Of a stretch of 64,000 bases of DNA, positions 17,112 through 25,237 are shown piece after piece (position 1 is the stretch's first letter; each line of letters opens with the position of its first letter). A program made the translations under genes and the position numbers. The stretch is from Pseudomonadota bacterium. GTDB taxonomy: Bacteria > Pseudomonadota > Gammaproteobacteria > Xanthomonadales > Ahniellaceae. The stretch is taken from NCBI GenBank assembly GCA_022843465.1, contig JALHNO010000015.1, positions 100,356 to 164,355 on the forward strand, in the 5' to 3' direction. Below the pieces are notes generated by a model. It made no database searches. It had not been told where the DNA came from and worked only from the letters and a program-made list of their open reading frames with translations.

Positions 17112-19295
17112 ATGCTGCGTACCAAGACCTGGTTGATCCTGATCCTGCTGCTGGCTGGCGTAACCGAGGCGGCGCCACTGATCTGGTACGCCGATGCGCC
17201 GCGCGCCGGCCTGATCGACGGCAGTTGGACCGATCACGATCTCGCCAATACCACACCCGTGCACGCCGGCAACCGCTCGATCCGGATGGAGCCCGATTTC
17301 TGGGGTGGTGTCTATCTGTACAACCAGGCCGAGAAAATCCGCTTCGATGCCTACCAGTCGCTGACGCTCTGGGTACATGGCGGCAGCAGCGGCGGCCAGC
17401 GCCTGGAATTGTTGCTCACTTACGAGGGGCTGAATGTCGCCTCACTCAATATCAACAGCTTCATCAGCGGTGGCGCCGTGGCCGCCAACTCCTGGCGCCA
17501 GGTCACCATCCCCTTCGATGCCGTCACCACGCTGACCCATGGCGCGTTCGATGGTGTGATCGTGATGGATTTCTCCGGCAACAATCAGGGCGTTGTCTAT
17601 CTCGATGACCTCCAGTTCAATGAGCGCGCTGTGCCCCTGGCAGCGACGGCAGTCACCGCAACGGTGAATCTGGCGGTGAATCGTCGCCCGGTCGATCCGG
17701 ATATCTATGGCGTCAATTTCGGCAGCGATGCCCAACATGTCGACCTGCGCTATCCGGTACGTCGCTCCGGCGGCAACAGCACCACCCGGGTCAACTGGGA
17801 AGCGGATTCGCACAACACGGCATTCGACTATTTCTATCAGAACATCGCCGATGGCTCAGGCACAGGGCTGCCCGGCAACTCGACCATCAACCAGTTCATC
17901 GAGGCGACGCGGGCGCAGGGCGGCGATGCCATCGTGACGATTCCGACCATTGGCCTGAAACCGATCGGCGACCGCATCAAGCGCTGGGGATTCTCGATCC
18001 TGAAATACGGCCCGCAGGACAGCAACGAGTGCGCGATCTACAACCCGCAGCCACCGTGGTGCAGTGCCGACGCCGGCAATGGTGAATGCGCCAATGTGGT
18101 CAACAATACCGGCTTCTGCAGCAATGGCCTGATCGTCGGCAACGACATTGCCGATACCTCGGTGGCGCTGACCACCGGCAATATCCAGTCCTGGGTAGGC
18201 CATCTGCTGTCGCGGCCGGGTGCGACGGCACCTGGGGTGACGCGGATGTACTCGCTCGACAACGAACCGATGCTGTGGAACTCGACGCACCGCGACATCC
18301 ATCCGGTGCCACCGACCTATGACGAAGTCTGGATGCGCGGGCGTGATGTGGCCGTGGCCATCAAGACCGCCGATCCGGCGGCGCAGGTGATGGGCCCGGT
18401 CACCTGGGGCTGGTGCGATCTGTTTACCTCGGCCGCCGATGCTGCGGTTGGGCCGAGCTGCATCGATGGACAGGATCGGCAGAATCATGGGGGGATGCCC
18501 TTCGTCGAGTGGTATCTGCAGCAGGTTTGCGCGCACGAGACGCAAACCGGCATCCGGCCGGTGGACTATCTGGACATCCACTTCTATCCGCAGGGCAATG
18601 TCACCGGACTCGGCGGTGCATCGGATTCGGAGCTACCCGACGACTCGGCCAGACGCCTGCGTTCATTGCGTGAACTCTACGACCCCAGCTATACCTCGGA
18701 GTCCTGGATTGCCGATCAGGTGCAATTGCTGCCGCGCGTGAAGGCATGGATGAATGCGCGCTGCCCGGCAATGAAGCTGGCCGTCACTGAATACAAATGG
18801 GGACCGGATCGCGGACCGAGTGGCGCGCTCGCGCAGGCCGAGGCGCTCGCGATTTTCGCGCGCGAAGGTGTCGATCTGGCGACCCGCTGGGTCGCCCCGG
18901 CGGATGGATCGCTCAGCGAGACCGCGTTCCGCCTCTACCTCGACTACGATGGCCAGAACACCCGGGTGGTCGGCGACAGTGTGCAGGCGCTGTCGGGCAA
19001 CCCGAACGAACTCGGTGTCTATGCCCTGGACCAGATCGGCGGCCATTTGCGCGTGCTGTTGTTCAATCGCGCCACCGCCCCGCGCGACATCACGGTCAAT
19101 CTGTCGAGCGCACTGGATGGTGGCTATCAGGTCTATCGCTTCGATGCCGCGCAGCCCCTTGCCCAGATCGCGAGTGGAACGATCAATGGCAGCAGTCTGC
19201 TGCTTACGGCGGTACCTGGACGTTCGGCCAGCCTGCTGGTGCTCCCGGCGAGCGCGGGTGCGGCTTCCCAGATATTTGCCAACGGTTTCGAATAA
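17112..19295 (+). CDS. Secreted glycoside hydrolase family 44-like enzyme with FANGFE tail
   Basis: The ATG at 17112 follows GGAG at 17101 and opens a signal peptide ending near T-E-A-A. The 727-residue product has an N-terminal beta-sandwich of about 170 residues, galactose-binding-like with D-D-L-Q-F ending. A TIM-barrel region follows, beginning D-I-Y-G-V-N-F-G and R-R-S-G-G-N-S-T-T-R-V-N-W. The two catalytic acids of clan GH-A fit E385 in S-L-D-N-E-P-M-L-W (acid/base) and E560 in A-V-T-E-Y-K-W-G (nucleophile). GH44 enzymes cleave beta-1,4 glucans such as carboxymethylcellulose or xyloglucan. A beta-sandwich follows the barrel. The last residues are I-F-A-N-G-F-E, shared with other exported proteins in this window. 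It is a single-gene unit. Confidence 0.9.
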   Translation: MLRTKTWLILILLLAGVTEAAPLIWYADAPRAGLIDGSWTDHDLANTTPVHAGNRSIRMEPDFWGGVYLYNQAEKIRFDAYQSLTLWVHGGSSGGQRLELLLTYEGLNVASLNINSFISGGAVAANSWRQVTIPFDAVTTLTHGAFDGVIVMDFSGNNQGVVYLDDLQFNERAVPLAATAVTATVNLAVNRRPVDPDIYGVNFGSDAQHVDLRYPVRRSGGNSTTRVNWEADSHNTAFDYFYQNIADGSGTGLPGNSTINQFIEATRAQGGDAIVTIPTIGLKPIGDRIKRWGFSILKYGPQDSNECAIYNPQPPWCSADAGNGECANVVNNTGFCSNGLIVGNDIADTSVALTTGNIQSWVGHLLSRPGATAPGVTRMYSLDNEPMLWNSTHRDIHPVPPTYDEVWMRGRDVAVAIKTADPAAQVMGPVTWGWCDLFTSAADAAVGPSCIDGQDRQNHGGMPFVEWYLQQVCAHETQTGIRPVDYLDIHFYPQGNVTGLGGASDSELPDDSARRLRSLRELYDPSYTSESWIADQVQLLPRVKAWMNARCPAMKLAVTEYKWGPDRGPSGALAQAEALAIFAREGVDLATRWVAPADGSLSETAFRLYLDYDGQNTRVVGDSVQALSGNPNELGVYALDQIGGHLRVLLFNRATAPRDITVNLSSALDGGYQVYRFDAAQPLAQIASGTINGSSLLLTAVPGRSASLLVLPASAGAASQIFANGFE

Positions 19296-19327
19296 GTGCA
19301 GTGATCAGGTGCTGCGCGAACTCCGGA

Positions 19328-20335
19328 TCACTTCGCCGAAGCCGCGCGAAGCGCGGCGCCGTCCTGCATGTAGCCACTGTCGGACAGGAAGCGGTCGAAG
19401 TCGTCAATATTGAGGATGTCGCTGACTGCCTGCTGCTTGTCGGCCGCGCTGGCGTAGTAGGCGGCGCAGATCCGGTAGCCGATGTAGTAGCCCAGGTCGG
19501 CAGGACGGCCCTTGGCAGCGGCGCCCTGGTAGAGCCAGTTGCTGTATTGCGCGGTGTGCATTTCGGCCACAAATTCCTGCCACAGCACGCGCTCGCGCGG
19601 GTTGCCATAGACATGCAGGTGCCCATTGATATGACGACCGGCAATCAGCTCGGCGATGAAATCTGCGGCGCCTTCCTTTATGGCATGCGCGAGCAGACGT
19701 TGGTCGTCCGTCGGGTAGCGTTGCTGGAAGTGCACCAGTTCGTGGGCGACGATGTACGGGATTTCATCGATGCCCTTGATCACCGCGCGTTCCCAGTCGC
19801 CCAGTTCGTCCAGCGGCGCCTGCGGGTTGCGACCATGCATGTCGACCCCGATCAGCAGCATTGACCCGGTCAGCGTGCCGGCCGACGTCATCGAACCGAT
19901 CACAAAATAGACATCGGGAAATACGGAAGGCGGATACAGCGACTGCAATTGCGCGAACGAGCGCAGCATCTGCGGCCGGTAGGACTCCAATTTGCCGGAC
20001 GGTTCACGCAAGGCCGCGTAGTAACCCGGGCGTCGCCGGATGGTCGCGGCGAGCTGCTCGGCACCGCCGATGCGCATCGTGTTGAAGGCCTGCAGTCCTG
20101 GACTGCCGACATCCAGATAGCCCGTCTGCAATGACGACTGCAGATCAACGCCAGTTTCGGCGGCGTCGTCGAGGGCCGCCCAGAAGTGGGCGAGATCGGC
20201 GCTCACCAGCCGGGCGGCATCGGGGTCGCGATTGACCACGGCCTGCGCTGACTGCGCCGAGGCGGACGTCGCCGCGCCCTGCGGCGCCAGGATCAGGAGC
20301 AACAGCAACGGGCAGGTCAGCAGCTTCAGCTTCAT
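19328..20335 (-). CDS. Exported zinc metalloprotease-like protein (DUF2268-type gluzincin)
   Basis: The start at 20335 gives a signal peptide (M-K-L-K-L-L-T-C-P then a leucine run ending A-S-A-Q); the long open frame beyond it is unsupported. The 335-residue product carries A-H-E-L-V-H-F, the H-E-x-x-H zinc site, about two thirds along. H-A-I-K-E-G-A-A-D-F-I-A-E-L-I follows some 20 residues later and supplies the third ligand Glu. This arrangement matches the DUF2268 predicted Zn-dependent protease group. The protein is probably periplasmic or secreted, and the substrate is unknown. It converges on the GH44 gene with a gap of 32 bases. Confidence 0.8.
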   Translation of the reverse strand: MKLKLLTCPLLLLLILAPQGAATSASAQSAQAVVNRDPDAARLVSADLAHFWAALDDAAETGVDLQSSLQTGYLDVGSPGLQAFNTMRIGGAEQLAATIRRRPGYYAALREPSGKLESYRPQMLRSFAQLQSLYPPSVFPDVYFVIGSMTSAGTLTGSMLLIGVDMHGRNPQAPLDELGDWERAVIKGIDEIPYIVAHELVHFQQRYPTDDQRLLAHAIKEGAADFIAELIAGRHINGHLHVYGNPRERVLWQEFVAEMHTAQYSNWLYQGAAAKGRPADLGYYIGYRICAAYYASAADKQQAVSDILNIDDFDRFLSDSGYMQDGAALRAASAK

Positions 20336-20417
20336 GGCAGTCTCTCGCAGATGCACGCCGATTCGATGCCCGCAGTGGGCCGCGGGTTTAACCTTGGCCG
20401 GCGCCCTACAATGCAGC

Positions 20418-20720
20418 ATGAGTGATCTCGAAACCCCACTGGTGGCCGACCCTGGCGGCGGCTGGCTCTGCCGCAGCGGCTGCGGTGCCTGCTGCATCGC
20501 GCCGTCGATCAGTTCGCCGATTCCGGGCATGCCCGAAGGCAAGCCGGCAGGTGTGCGCTGCGTGCAATTGAGCGATGCCAATCTCTGCCTGATCTTCGGA
20601 CGGCCGGATCGTCCCGATGTCTGTGTGCGCCTGCGCCCTGAGCCGGCGATGTGCGGACGCAGTCGCGCCGAGGCGATCAGCAGGATCAGCCTGATGGAAG
20701 CGCAGACCCAGCCGAGCTGA
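20418..20720 (+). CDS. YkgJ-family cysteine-cluster protein
   Basis: This 100-residue protein is rich in cysteine: C-R-S-G-C-G-A-C-C near residue 18, then V-R-C-V, L-C-L-I-F, V-C-V-R-L-R-P and P-A-M-C-G-R-S. That spacing is the YkgJ/UPF0153 cluster, thought to bind zinc or an iron-sulfur centre. The ATG at 20418 was chosen because residues before it do not fit the family. The exact function of the family is not known. It lies divergent from the metalloprotease gene and 32 bases before the sigma factor, with which it may be co-transcribed. Confidence 0.85.
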   Translation: MSDLETPLVADPGGGWLCRSGCGACCIAPSISSPIPGMPEGKPAGVRCVQLSDANLCLIFGRPDRPDVCVRLRPEPAMCGRSRAEAISRISLMEAQTQPS

Positions 20721-20752
20721 AGTTGCAGCACCGTCGGTGGCAGAATCGCCGG

Positions 20753-21349
20753 ATGGATCTTGCCACTTACCGCGCCCTGCGCCGCCAGGCTCAGCGATTG
20801 ACCAGGACCCCGGACGAAGCCGAGGACCTCGTACAGGACACCCTGCTGTCGGCGCTGCAAGCCGGACGCCAGGATGCGCCCTGGTTGGCCGGAACGCTGC
20901 GCAGGCAGGCCGCGCTGCAGGTGCGCAGCGCGGTGCGGCGGCGGCGGCGCGAGAGCAGCGTACTCTCGCCGCAGCAGGACGATCCCGCGATAGCGCCGAC
21001 GCTCGATCGGGTCCGCGTGCGCGCGCTGCTCGGGCCACTGCCGCCCGCGGCACGGCGCCTCGCCACGCTGGCCCTGCACGGATTGAATGCTGACGAGGTG
21101 CGCTGGATACTGGGCATCAGCGATGCTGCATTTCGACAGCGGTTGACCAGTATCCGCAAGCAACTGACGCAGCTGGCGGACGCCGACCGCCTTGGCACCA
21201 TGGTGGCCGCGGAGCGCGATGCCGTGAACGGCAGCGCCCTGCCGTTCGGTCTGATCCGGCGCGCACTGAAGGCCGCCCTGCATGGCGGCGATGGCCTGGG
21301 CACGCATGACGCCGACGGCCATCTGATCGTATTGCGCAGGGGGCGCTGA
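20753..21349 (+). CDS. Sigma-70 family (ECF-type) RNA polymerase sigma factor
   Basis: This 198-residue protein has the two-domain ECF layout. Sigma region 2 is seen as P-D-E-A-E-D-L-V-Q-D-T-L-L-S-A-L near residue 22. Sigma region 4 is the helix-turn-helix G-L-N-A-D-E-V-R-W-I-L-G-I-S-D-A-A-F-R-Q-R-L near residue 115, where L-G-I-S-D-A replaces the more usual L-G-I-S-E-G. Between them is an arginine-rich linker (R-R-R-R-R). An unusual extra C-terminal part of about 55 residues includes G-H-L-I-V-L-R. The start at 20753 has no clear ribosome site, so the exact N-terminus is uncertain. No anti-sigma gene is adjacent. Confidence 0.8.
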   Translation: MDLATYRALRRQAQRLTRTPDEAEDLVQDTLLSALQAGRQDAPWLAGTLRRQAALQVRSAVRRRRRESSVLSPQQDDPAIAPTLDRVRVRALLGPLPPAARRLATLALHGLNADEVRWILGISDAAFRQRLTSIRKQLTQLADADRLGTMVAAERDAVNGSALPFGLIRRALKAALHGGDGLGTHDADGHLIVLRRGR

Positions 21350-21449
21350 CCGCTGCTCACAAAATCGCCCGACGCGGCAACAGACAACGGCCAGAGTCGC
21401 CCTCGCGTCCGCGGCGTCCGAACCTCTTCCATTGAACCAGGAGTTTTCC

Positions 21450-21827
21450 ATGCTCAAAGACTGCAGCGTTGGTGCCATCGTGTTCTTCGTGGCGCATCTC
21501 GATCGCTCGATCGCCTTCTACCGCGACACCCTGGGCCTGCCGGTCGCGGCCCTCGAGGGCGCCGATGGCCCTTATGCGCTGGCCGAGGTCGGCGGCGTCG
21601 CCCTGGTGTTCATTGCCCGCCCGGTCAGGATTGGCGAGTCTCCAGTGATCGTATTCAATGTCGAGGGCGGCATCGACGACTACGCTGACGCGCTCGCAAC
21701 GCGCGGCGTCGAGATCGTGGTGCCGGTCAGCGAGTGCCCCGACGGTGGCCTGTCGGTGGACTTCGTCGATCCGGATCGCAATGCCCTGAGCATCTATCAG
21801 CCCAAGGGCGCACCGCGGCGCCAATAG
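21450..21827 (+). CDS. VOC (glyoxalase/bleomycin-resistance fold) protein
   Basis: The ATG at 21450 follows a good AGGAG ribosome site seven bases upstream; an upstream in-frame ATG has none. The 125-residue single-domain protein shows the VOC pattern: F-F-V-A-H-L-D-R-S-I-A-F-Y-R-D-T-L-G-L-P-V at the N-terminus and D-F-V-D-P-D-R-N-A-L-S-I-Y-Q near the end. Such proteins are metal-dependent dioxygenases, isomerases or binding proteins; the substrate cannot be told from sequence. The first His of the standard metal triad is replaced by V in F-F-V-A-H, so metal binding is uncertain. It converges closely on the MBL hydrolase gene. Confidence 0.82.
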   Translation: MLKDCSVGAIVFFVAHLDRSIAFYRDTLGLPVAALEGADGPYALAEVGGVALVFIARPVRIGESPVIVFNVEGGIDDYADALATRGVEIVVPVSECPDGGLSVDFVDPDRNALSIYQPKGAPRRQ

Positions 21828-21842
21828 GACAACGCCGCTCCG

Positions 21843-22778
21843 TCACGGTGTTGGCGTCAGCTGCGGCAGCCGGTCCCAGACGCGCTGGTCGTGCGCCGGT
21901 ACCACGACAAGGCCGGGTAGCTCGCGCTGCAGTCGATGCAGATGCACCAGCAGATCGCGCACGGCAGCGGCATCGTGGTCGACCAGGCGACGCGGCAGCC
22001 ACGGCCGCTCGGCCGGCAGTTCGACGCCTTCGATCTGCCAGGCCAGATCTCCGATCAGGGCGTAGCGGGCGCCGTCGGCGAGATGGACGAAGGCAATGAT
22101 CGAGCCCGGTGTATGACCGGGCGCCTCGACCAGGACCACACTGCCGTCGCCAAACAGGTCGTGGCTGCTGGCGAAGCCGAGATAGGCACCGTCACTGAAC
22201 TCTAGCGTGCGGTAGTCACGCGCGCCGAGCTGGCGCGCCAGTTCGGTCGAAGGATCTCCGCTGCGGATGAAGGCGAGTTCGGCGGCGTGCAGCCAGACCG
22301 GGATGCCCGGCAGGTCTTCCAGGCCGCTGACATGGTCCCAGTGCGCATGCGTCAGCACGACGCCGCGCAGATGTTCGGGCGCGATCCCGGCTGCGCGCAA
22401 ACGATCCGCCACTGGCGTTGCGGCACGGTACTGCGATGTCCATTGCATCAAGCGCGGCGTAGTGCGCACATGGGCGGCGACACTGCGGCCGAAGCCGGCA
22501 TCGAAAAGCAGATCGCCCTGTGGATGGCGGACCAGGATCGAGCCCATCGCAAATACGCGATGATCGGAGAAACTGCCACCGCGATACGCCAGCGCAGCAC
22601 GCGAGGCCATGCTGCCCGACGCAATCGCGTACAACTGAAGTTCGGGCGGTGGCCGCGGCGTCGGCAATGTGAACGCCGCGCCGGCCGGCACCGGCAACAC
22701 GGCGCCGCTGAAGCTCCATGCAAGCGCGGTCGCGGCCGCAGCCAGCAAGATCAACGATCCGATCAACCAACGCTTCAT
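21843..22778 (-). CDS. MBL-fold metallohydrolase with N-terminal membrane or signal segment
   Basis: The start at 22778 has GGGAG upstream and opens a hydrophobic N-terminus (M-K-R-W-L-I-G-S-L then an alanine-rich core), so the protein is exported or anchored. The 311-residue product has the metallo-beta-lactamase motif L-T-H-A-H-W-D-H-V-S-G, then A-P-G-H-T-P-G-S, L-I-G-D-L-A-W-Q and V-V-V-P-A-H-D-Q. These supply the full dinuclear zinc ligand set. The architecture is nearest to lactonase-like members such as N-acyl-homoserine lactone lactonases, but the substrate is not determined. It is a single gene. Confidence 0.85.
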   Translation of the reverse strand: MKRWLIGSLILLAAAATALAWSFSGAVLPVPAGAAFTLPTPRPPPELQLYAIASGSMASRAALAYRGGSFSDHRVFAMGSILVRHPQGDLLFDAGFGRSVAAHVRTTPRLMQWTSQYRAATPVADRLRAAGIAPEHLRGVVLTHAHWDHVSGLEDLPGIPVWLHAAELAFIRSGDPSTELARQLGARDYRTLEFSDGAYLGFASSHDLFGDGSVVLVEAPGHTPGSIIAFVHLADGARYALIGDLAWQIEGVELPAERPWLPRRLVDHDAAAVRDLLVHLHRLQRELPGLVVVPAHDQRVWDRLPQLTPTP

Positions 22779-22943
22779 CAACCCGCTCCCTGTGCCGACG
22801 CCAGGCTTTGAGCTGGCGGCGATCAGCCACGCCGGCGCGATCGCCGGCGCAGTGTGCAACGACCGGGCAGTCAATACCAAGTCGCGATCGGACAGCAGCG
22901 GGTGCAAACGCGCCAGTTGGCGCCCCGGTTTGACGCTCAGGCG

Positions 22944-24248
22944 TTACAGCCGACCGGCACGCTTGATCGCCAGATAATGTTCGACCAGGGCCGCGGGCAG
23001 CTCGCTGCAGGTGACGTCGAGCACTTCGGTACCCTGCGCGCGTAGCGCGAGATGGGCGCGCCGACGTTGCTCGACGTACTGCGCCATGGCCGCGACGGTC
23101 ACCGCTTCCTTCAGGGTGACTGGTTGGCCCTCGAGCAGATTGTCGAGCACCTGTTCGCGCAGGCTGGCGACACAGACCAGATGGCGTTTCTGCAACAGCC
23201 GCACGGCGGCGACCAGATCCTCGATGTCCTCGTCGCGGACATTGGTGACCAGCAACACCAGGGAACGCCTGGGCTGGCGCGCCGACAGCTGCATGGCGGC
23301 GTCCAGATAATCGGTCGCGATCGGCTCGGCCTTCAGATCGAATACGGTATTGAGCAGGCTGTCGATCGTGCCGAGCCCGCGTGCCGGCGCCAGATAGCGG
23401 GTCTTGCCGCCGGCCGCGAGCAGACCGACGGCATCGCCCTGACGCAGCGCCATGTAGGCAACCATCAGCGCGGCATTGAGCACATGATCGAAATGGATCA
23501 GCCCGGCATCGTGGGCGAGCAGGCGCCGACCGGTATCGAGCAGCAGCAGGACCTGCTGGTTGCGCTCGTCCTGGTAATCCCGCGAGATCAGCTTGCGTGC
23601 GCGCTGGCTGGCCTTCCAGTCGATCTGCCGCATCGAATCGCCGGTGCGGTATTCACGCAACTGCTGGAACTCGGTGCCTTCGCCGCGGCGACGCTTGAGG
23701 TGGGCACCGACCACGCGCGATGCCTGTTCGGCACCGATCATTGCGAGCTTGGCCAGCGGAGCGAAGTTGGGATAGACCCGAACGGACTGTGCCCTGCCAG
23801 CCTTGCGCTGTTGCCACCAGAGTCCGAGCGGCGAGCGCAGGCGCAGCTGACACTGGCCGAACTCGAACTGGCCACGCTCGATCGGCGTGATCCGGTAGGG
23901 CACTTCGAGTTCGCGGCCGACCGGCAGCAGCACGCGCCGCGGCAGACCATGCACGGGCCAGTCGCCGGGATGCAGATCCTGCACTTCGAGCAGCAGCGGC
24001 CGGCGCTCGTGGCCGCGCAGACGCAGGTTGACCAGACGCTCGCTGGCCACGGCGACCACCGGGGGCAGATCGCGCTCAACTTCCGGTGTGGCGCGCGCGC
24101 GCAGCAACAGGGCATCCTGGGCAGCAATCAGGACCAGCACCAGGGCGGCAATCAGGAAGACCTGCAACGGCGCCCAGCCGAGGGCGACCAGAAGCCCGAT
24201 CAGGCCCCAGCCGATCAGCGCCGCCACCAGGGCAGCGGCTGGCCTCAT
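22944..24248 (-). CDS. DUF58 domain protein (VWA-like) of the MoxR operon
   Basis: This 434-residue protein begins with two hydrophobic helices (residues about 5-45), followed by a beta-rich region. It then has the DUF58 signature G-E-G-T-E-F-Q-Q-L-R-E-Y-R-T-G-D-S-M-R-Q-I-D-W-K-A-S near residue 205. A von-Willebrand-A-like end follows with L-L-L-L-D-T-G-R-R. DUF58 proteins partner with MoxR ATPases in a chaperone-like system acting at the inner membrane. The start overlaps the MoxR stop (ATGA), so the two are coupled. It is the last gene of a six-gene minus-strand operon. Confidence 0.9.
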   Translation of the reverse strand: MRPAAALVAALIGWGLIGLLVALGWAPLQVFLIAALVLVLIAAQDALLLRARATPEVERDLPPVVAVASERLVNLRLRGHERRPLLLEVQDLHPGDWPVHGLPRRVLLPVGRELEVPYRITPIERGQFEFGQCQLRLRSPLGLWWQQRKAGRAQSVRVYPNFAPLAKLAMIGAEQASRVVGAHLKRRRGEGTEFQQLREYRTGDSMRQIDWKASQRARKLISRDYQDERNQQVLLLLDTGRRLLAHDAGLIHFDHVLNAALMVAYMALRQGDAVGLLAAGGKTRYLAPARGLGTIDSLLNTVFDLKAEPIATDYLDAAMQLSARQPRRSLVLLVTNVRDEDIEDLVAAVRLLQKRHLVCVASLREQVLDNLLEGQPVTLKEAVTVAAMAQYVEQRRRAHLALRAQGTEVLDVTCSELPAALVEHYLAIKRAGRL

Positions 24249-25237
24249 CGACGCGGTGCGTCCACTTTCAGCAGCAGGGCATCGAGCACATCGTCGATCC
24301 TGCGGCCTTCGATCTGCATTTCCGGTGCCAGCGCAATGCGATGGCGCAGGGCCGGTTTGGCGACGCTGCGGATGTCATCGGGGGTGACGAAGTCGCGCGC
24401 CTCGAGCACGGCCTGGGCGCGTGCCGCGCGGATCAGGGCGAGACTGCCGCGCGGGCCGGCGCCCATGGTGATGCCGGGCCAGTCGCGGGTCGTGCGCGCG
24501 ATGCGCACGGCATAGTCGAGCACCACGCTGTCGACCCGGACCAGGGCGGTGCCGAGCTGCATGGCGACGATGTCCTGCGGCTTGGCCACCGCGCGTACCC
24601 GCGACAGGTCAAAATCGCTGGCGGTGCGCCCGCTGCTGACTTCGCTGACCATGCGCACCTCATCCTCGAGGCCGGGATAGTTCATCAGGATCTTCAGCAG
24701 GAAGCGATCGAGTTGCGCCTCGGGCAGCGGATAGGTGCCCTCCTGTTCAATCGGGTTCTGCGTCGCCACGGTCAGGAACGGAGGTGACAGCGCGAAGCTG
24801 CGCGACTCGATCGTGACCTGCTGTTCCTGCATCACCTCGAGCAGGGCGGCCTGGGTCTTGGCCGGAGCGCGGTTGATCTCATCGGCAAGCAGCAGATTGG
24901 TGAACACCGGGCCGCGGCGGATCTTGAAGCTCTCGGTCTTCGGATCGTAGAAGGCGTGTCCGCTGACATCGCTGGGCATCAGGTCCGGAGTGAACTGCAC
25001 GCGTGCGAACGCGCATTCGAGCGCGGTCGCCAGCGAGCGCACCAGCAGGGTCTTGCCGAGGCCGGGAACGCCTTCGAGCAGCACATGGCCGCTGGCCAGC
25101 AGGGCGATCAGCAATTGATCGAGGACTTCGGTCTGGCCGACAAAGGCCTGGGCGATCTGTTGCCGGATGGCATCGGTGCGCTCGGTCAACTCGGCGCCGG
25201 ACATCGGCTGCGGGGGTGCGACGGTTTCCTGGCTCAT
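24245..25237 (-). CDS. MoxR-family AAA+ ATPase
   Basis: This 330-residue protein has the full MoxR set: Walker A G-V-P-G-L-G-K-T near residue 58, Walker B L-L-L-A-D-E-I-N-R-A-P near residue 115, sensor 1 V-A-T-Q-N-P-I-E-Q-E-G-T-Y, and an arginine-finger region L-P-E-A-Q-L-D-R-F. MoxR ATPases assemble or activate membrane or metal-dependent complexes, often with VWA and DUF58 partners. It overlaps DUF58 downstream and lies next to the DUF4350 gene upstream, with stop and start overlapping. It is the catalytic core of the operon. Confidence 0.93.
   Translation of the reverse strand: MSQETVAPPQPMSGAELTERTDAIRQQIAQAFVGQTEVLDQLLIALLASGHVLLEGVPGLGKTLLVRSLATALECAFARVQFTPDLMPSDVSGHAFYDPKTESFKIRRGPVFTNLLLADEINRAPAKTQAALLEVMQEQQVTIESRSFALSPPFLTVATQNPIEQEGTYPLPEAQLDRFLLKILMNYPGLEDEVRMVSEVSSGRTASDFDLSRVRAVAKPQDIVAMQLGTALVRVDSVVLDYAVRIARTTRDWPGITMGAGPRGSLALIRAARAQAVLEARDFVTPDDIRSVAKPALRHRIALAPEMQIEGRRIDDVLDALLLKVDAPRR

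Noticed and set aside
22944..25237. Plus-strand frames across the DUF58 and MoxR genes
   Set aside because: They are glutamine- and histidine-rich antisense products of conserved minus-strand genes.
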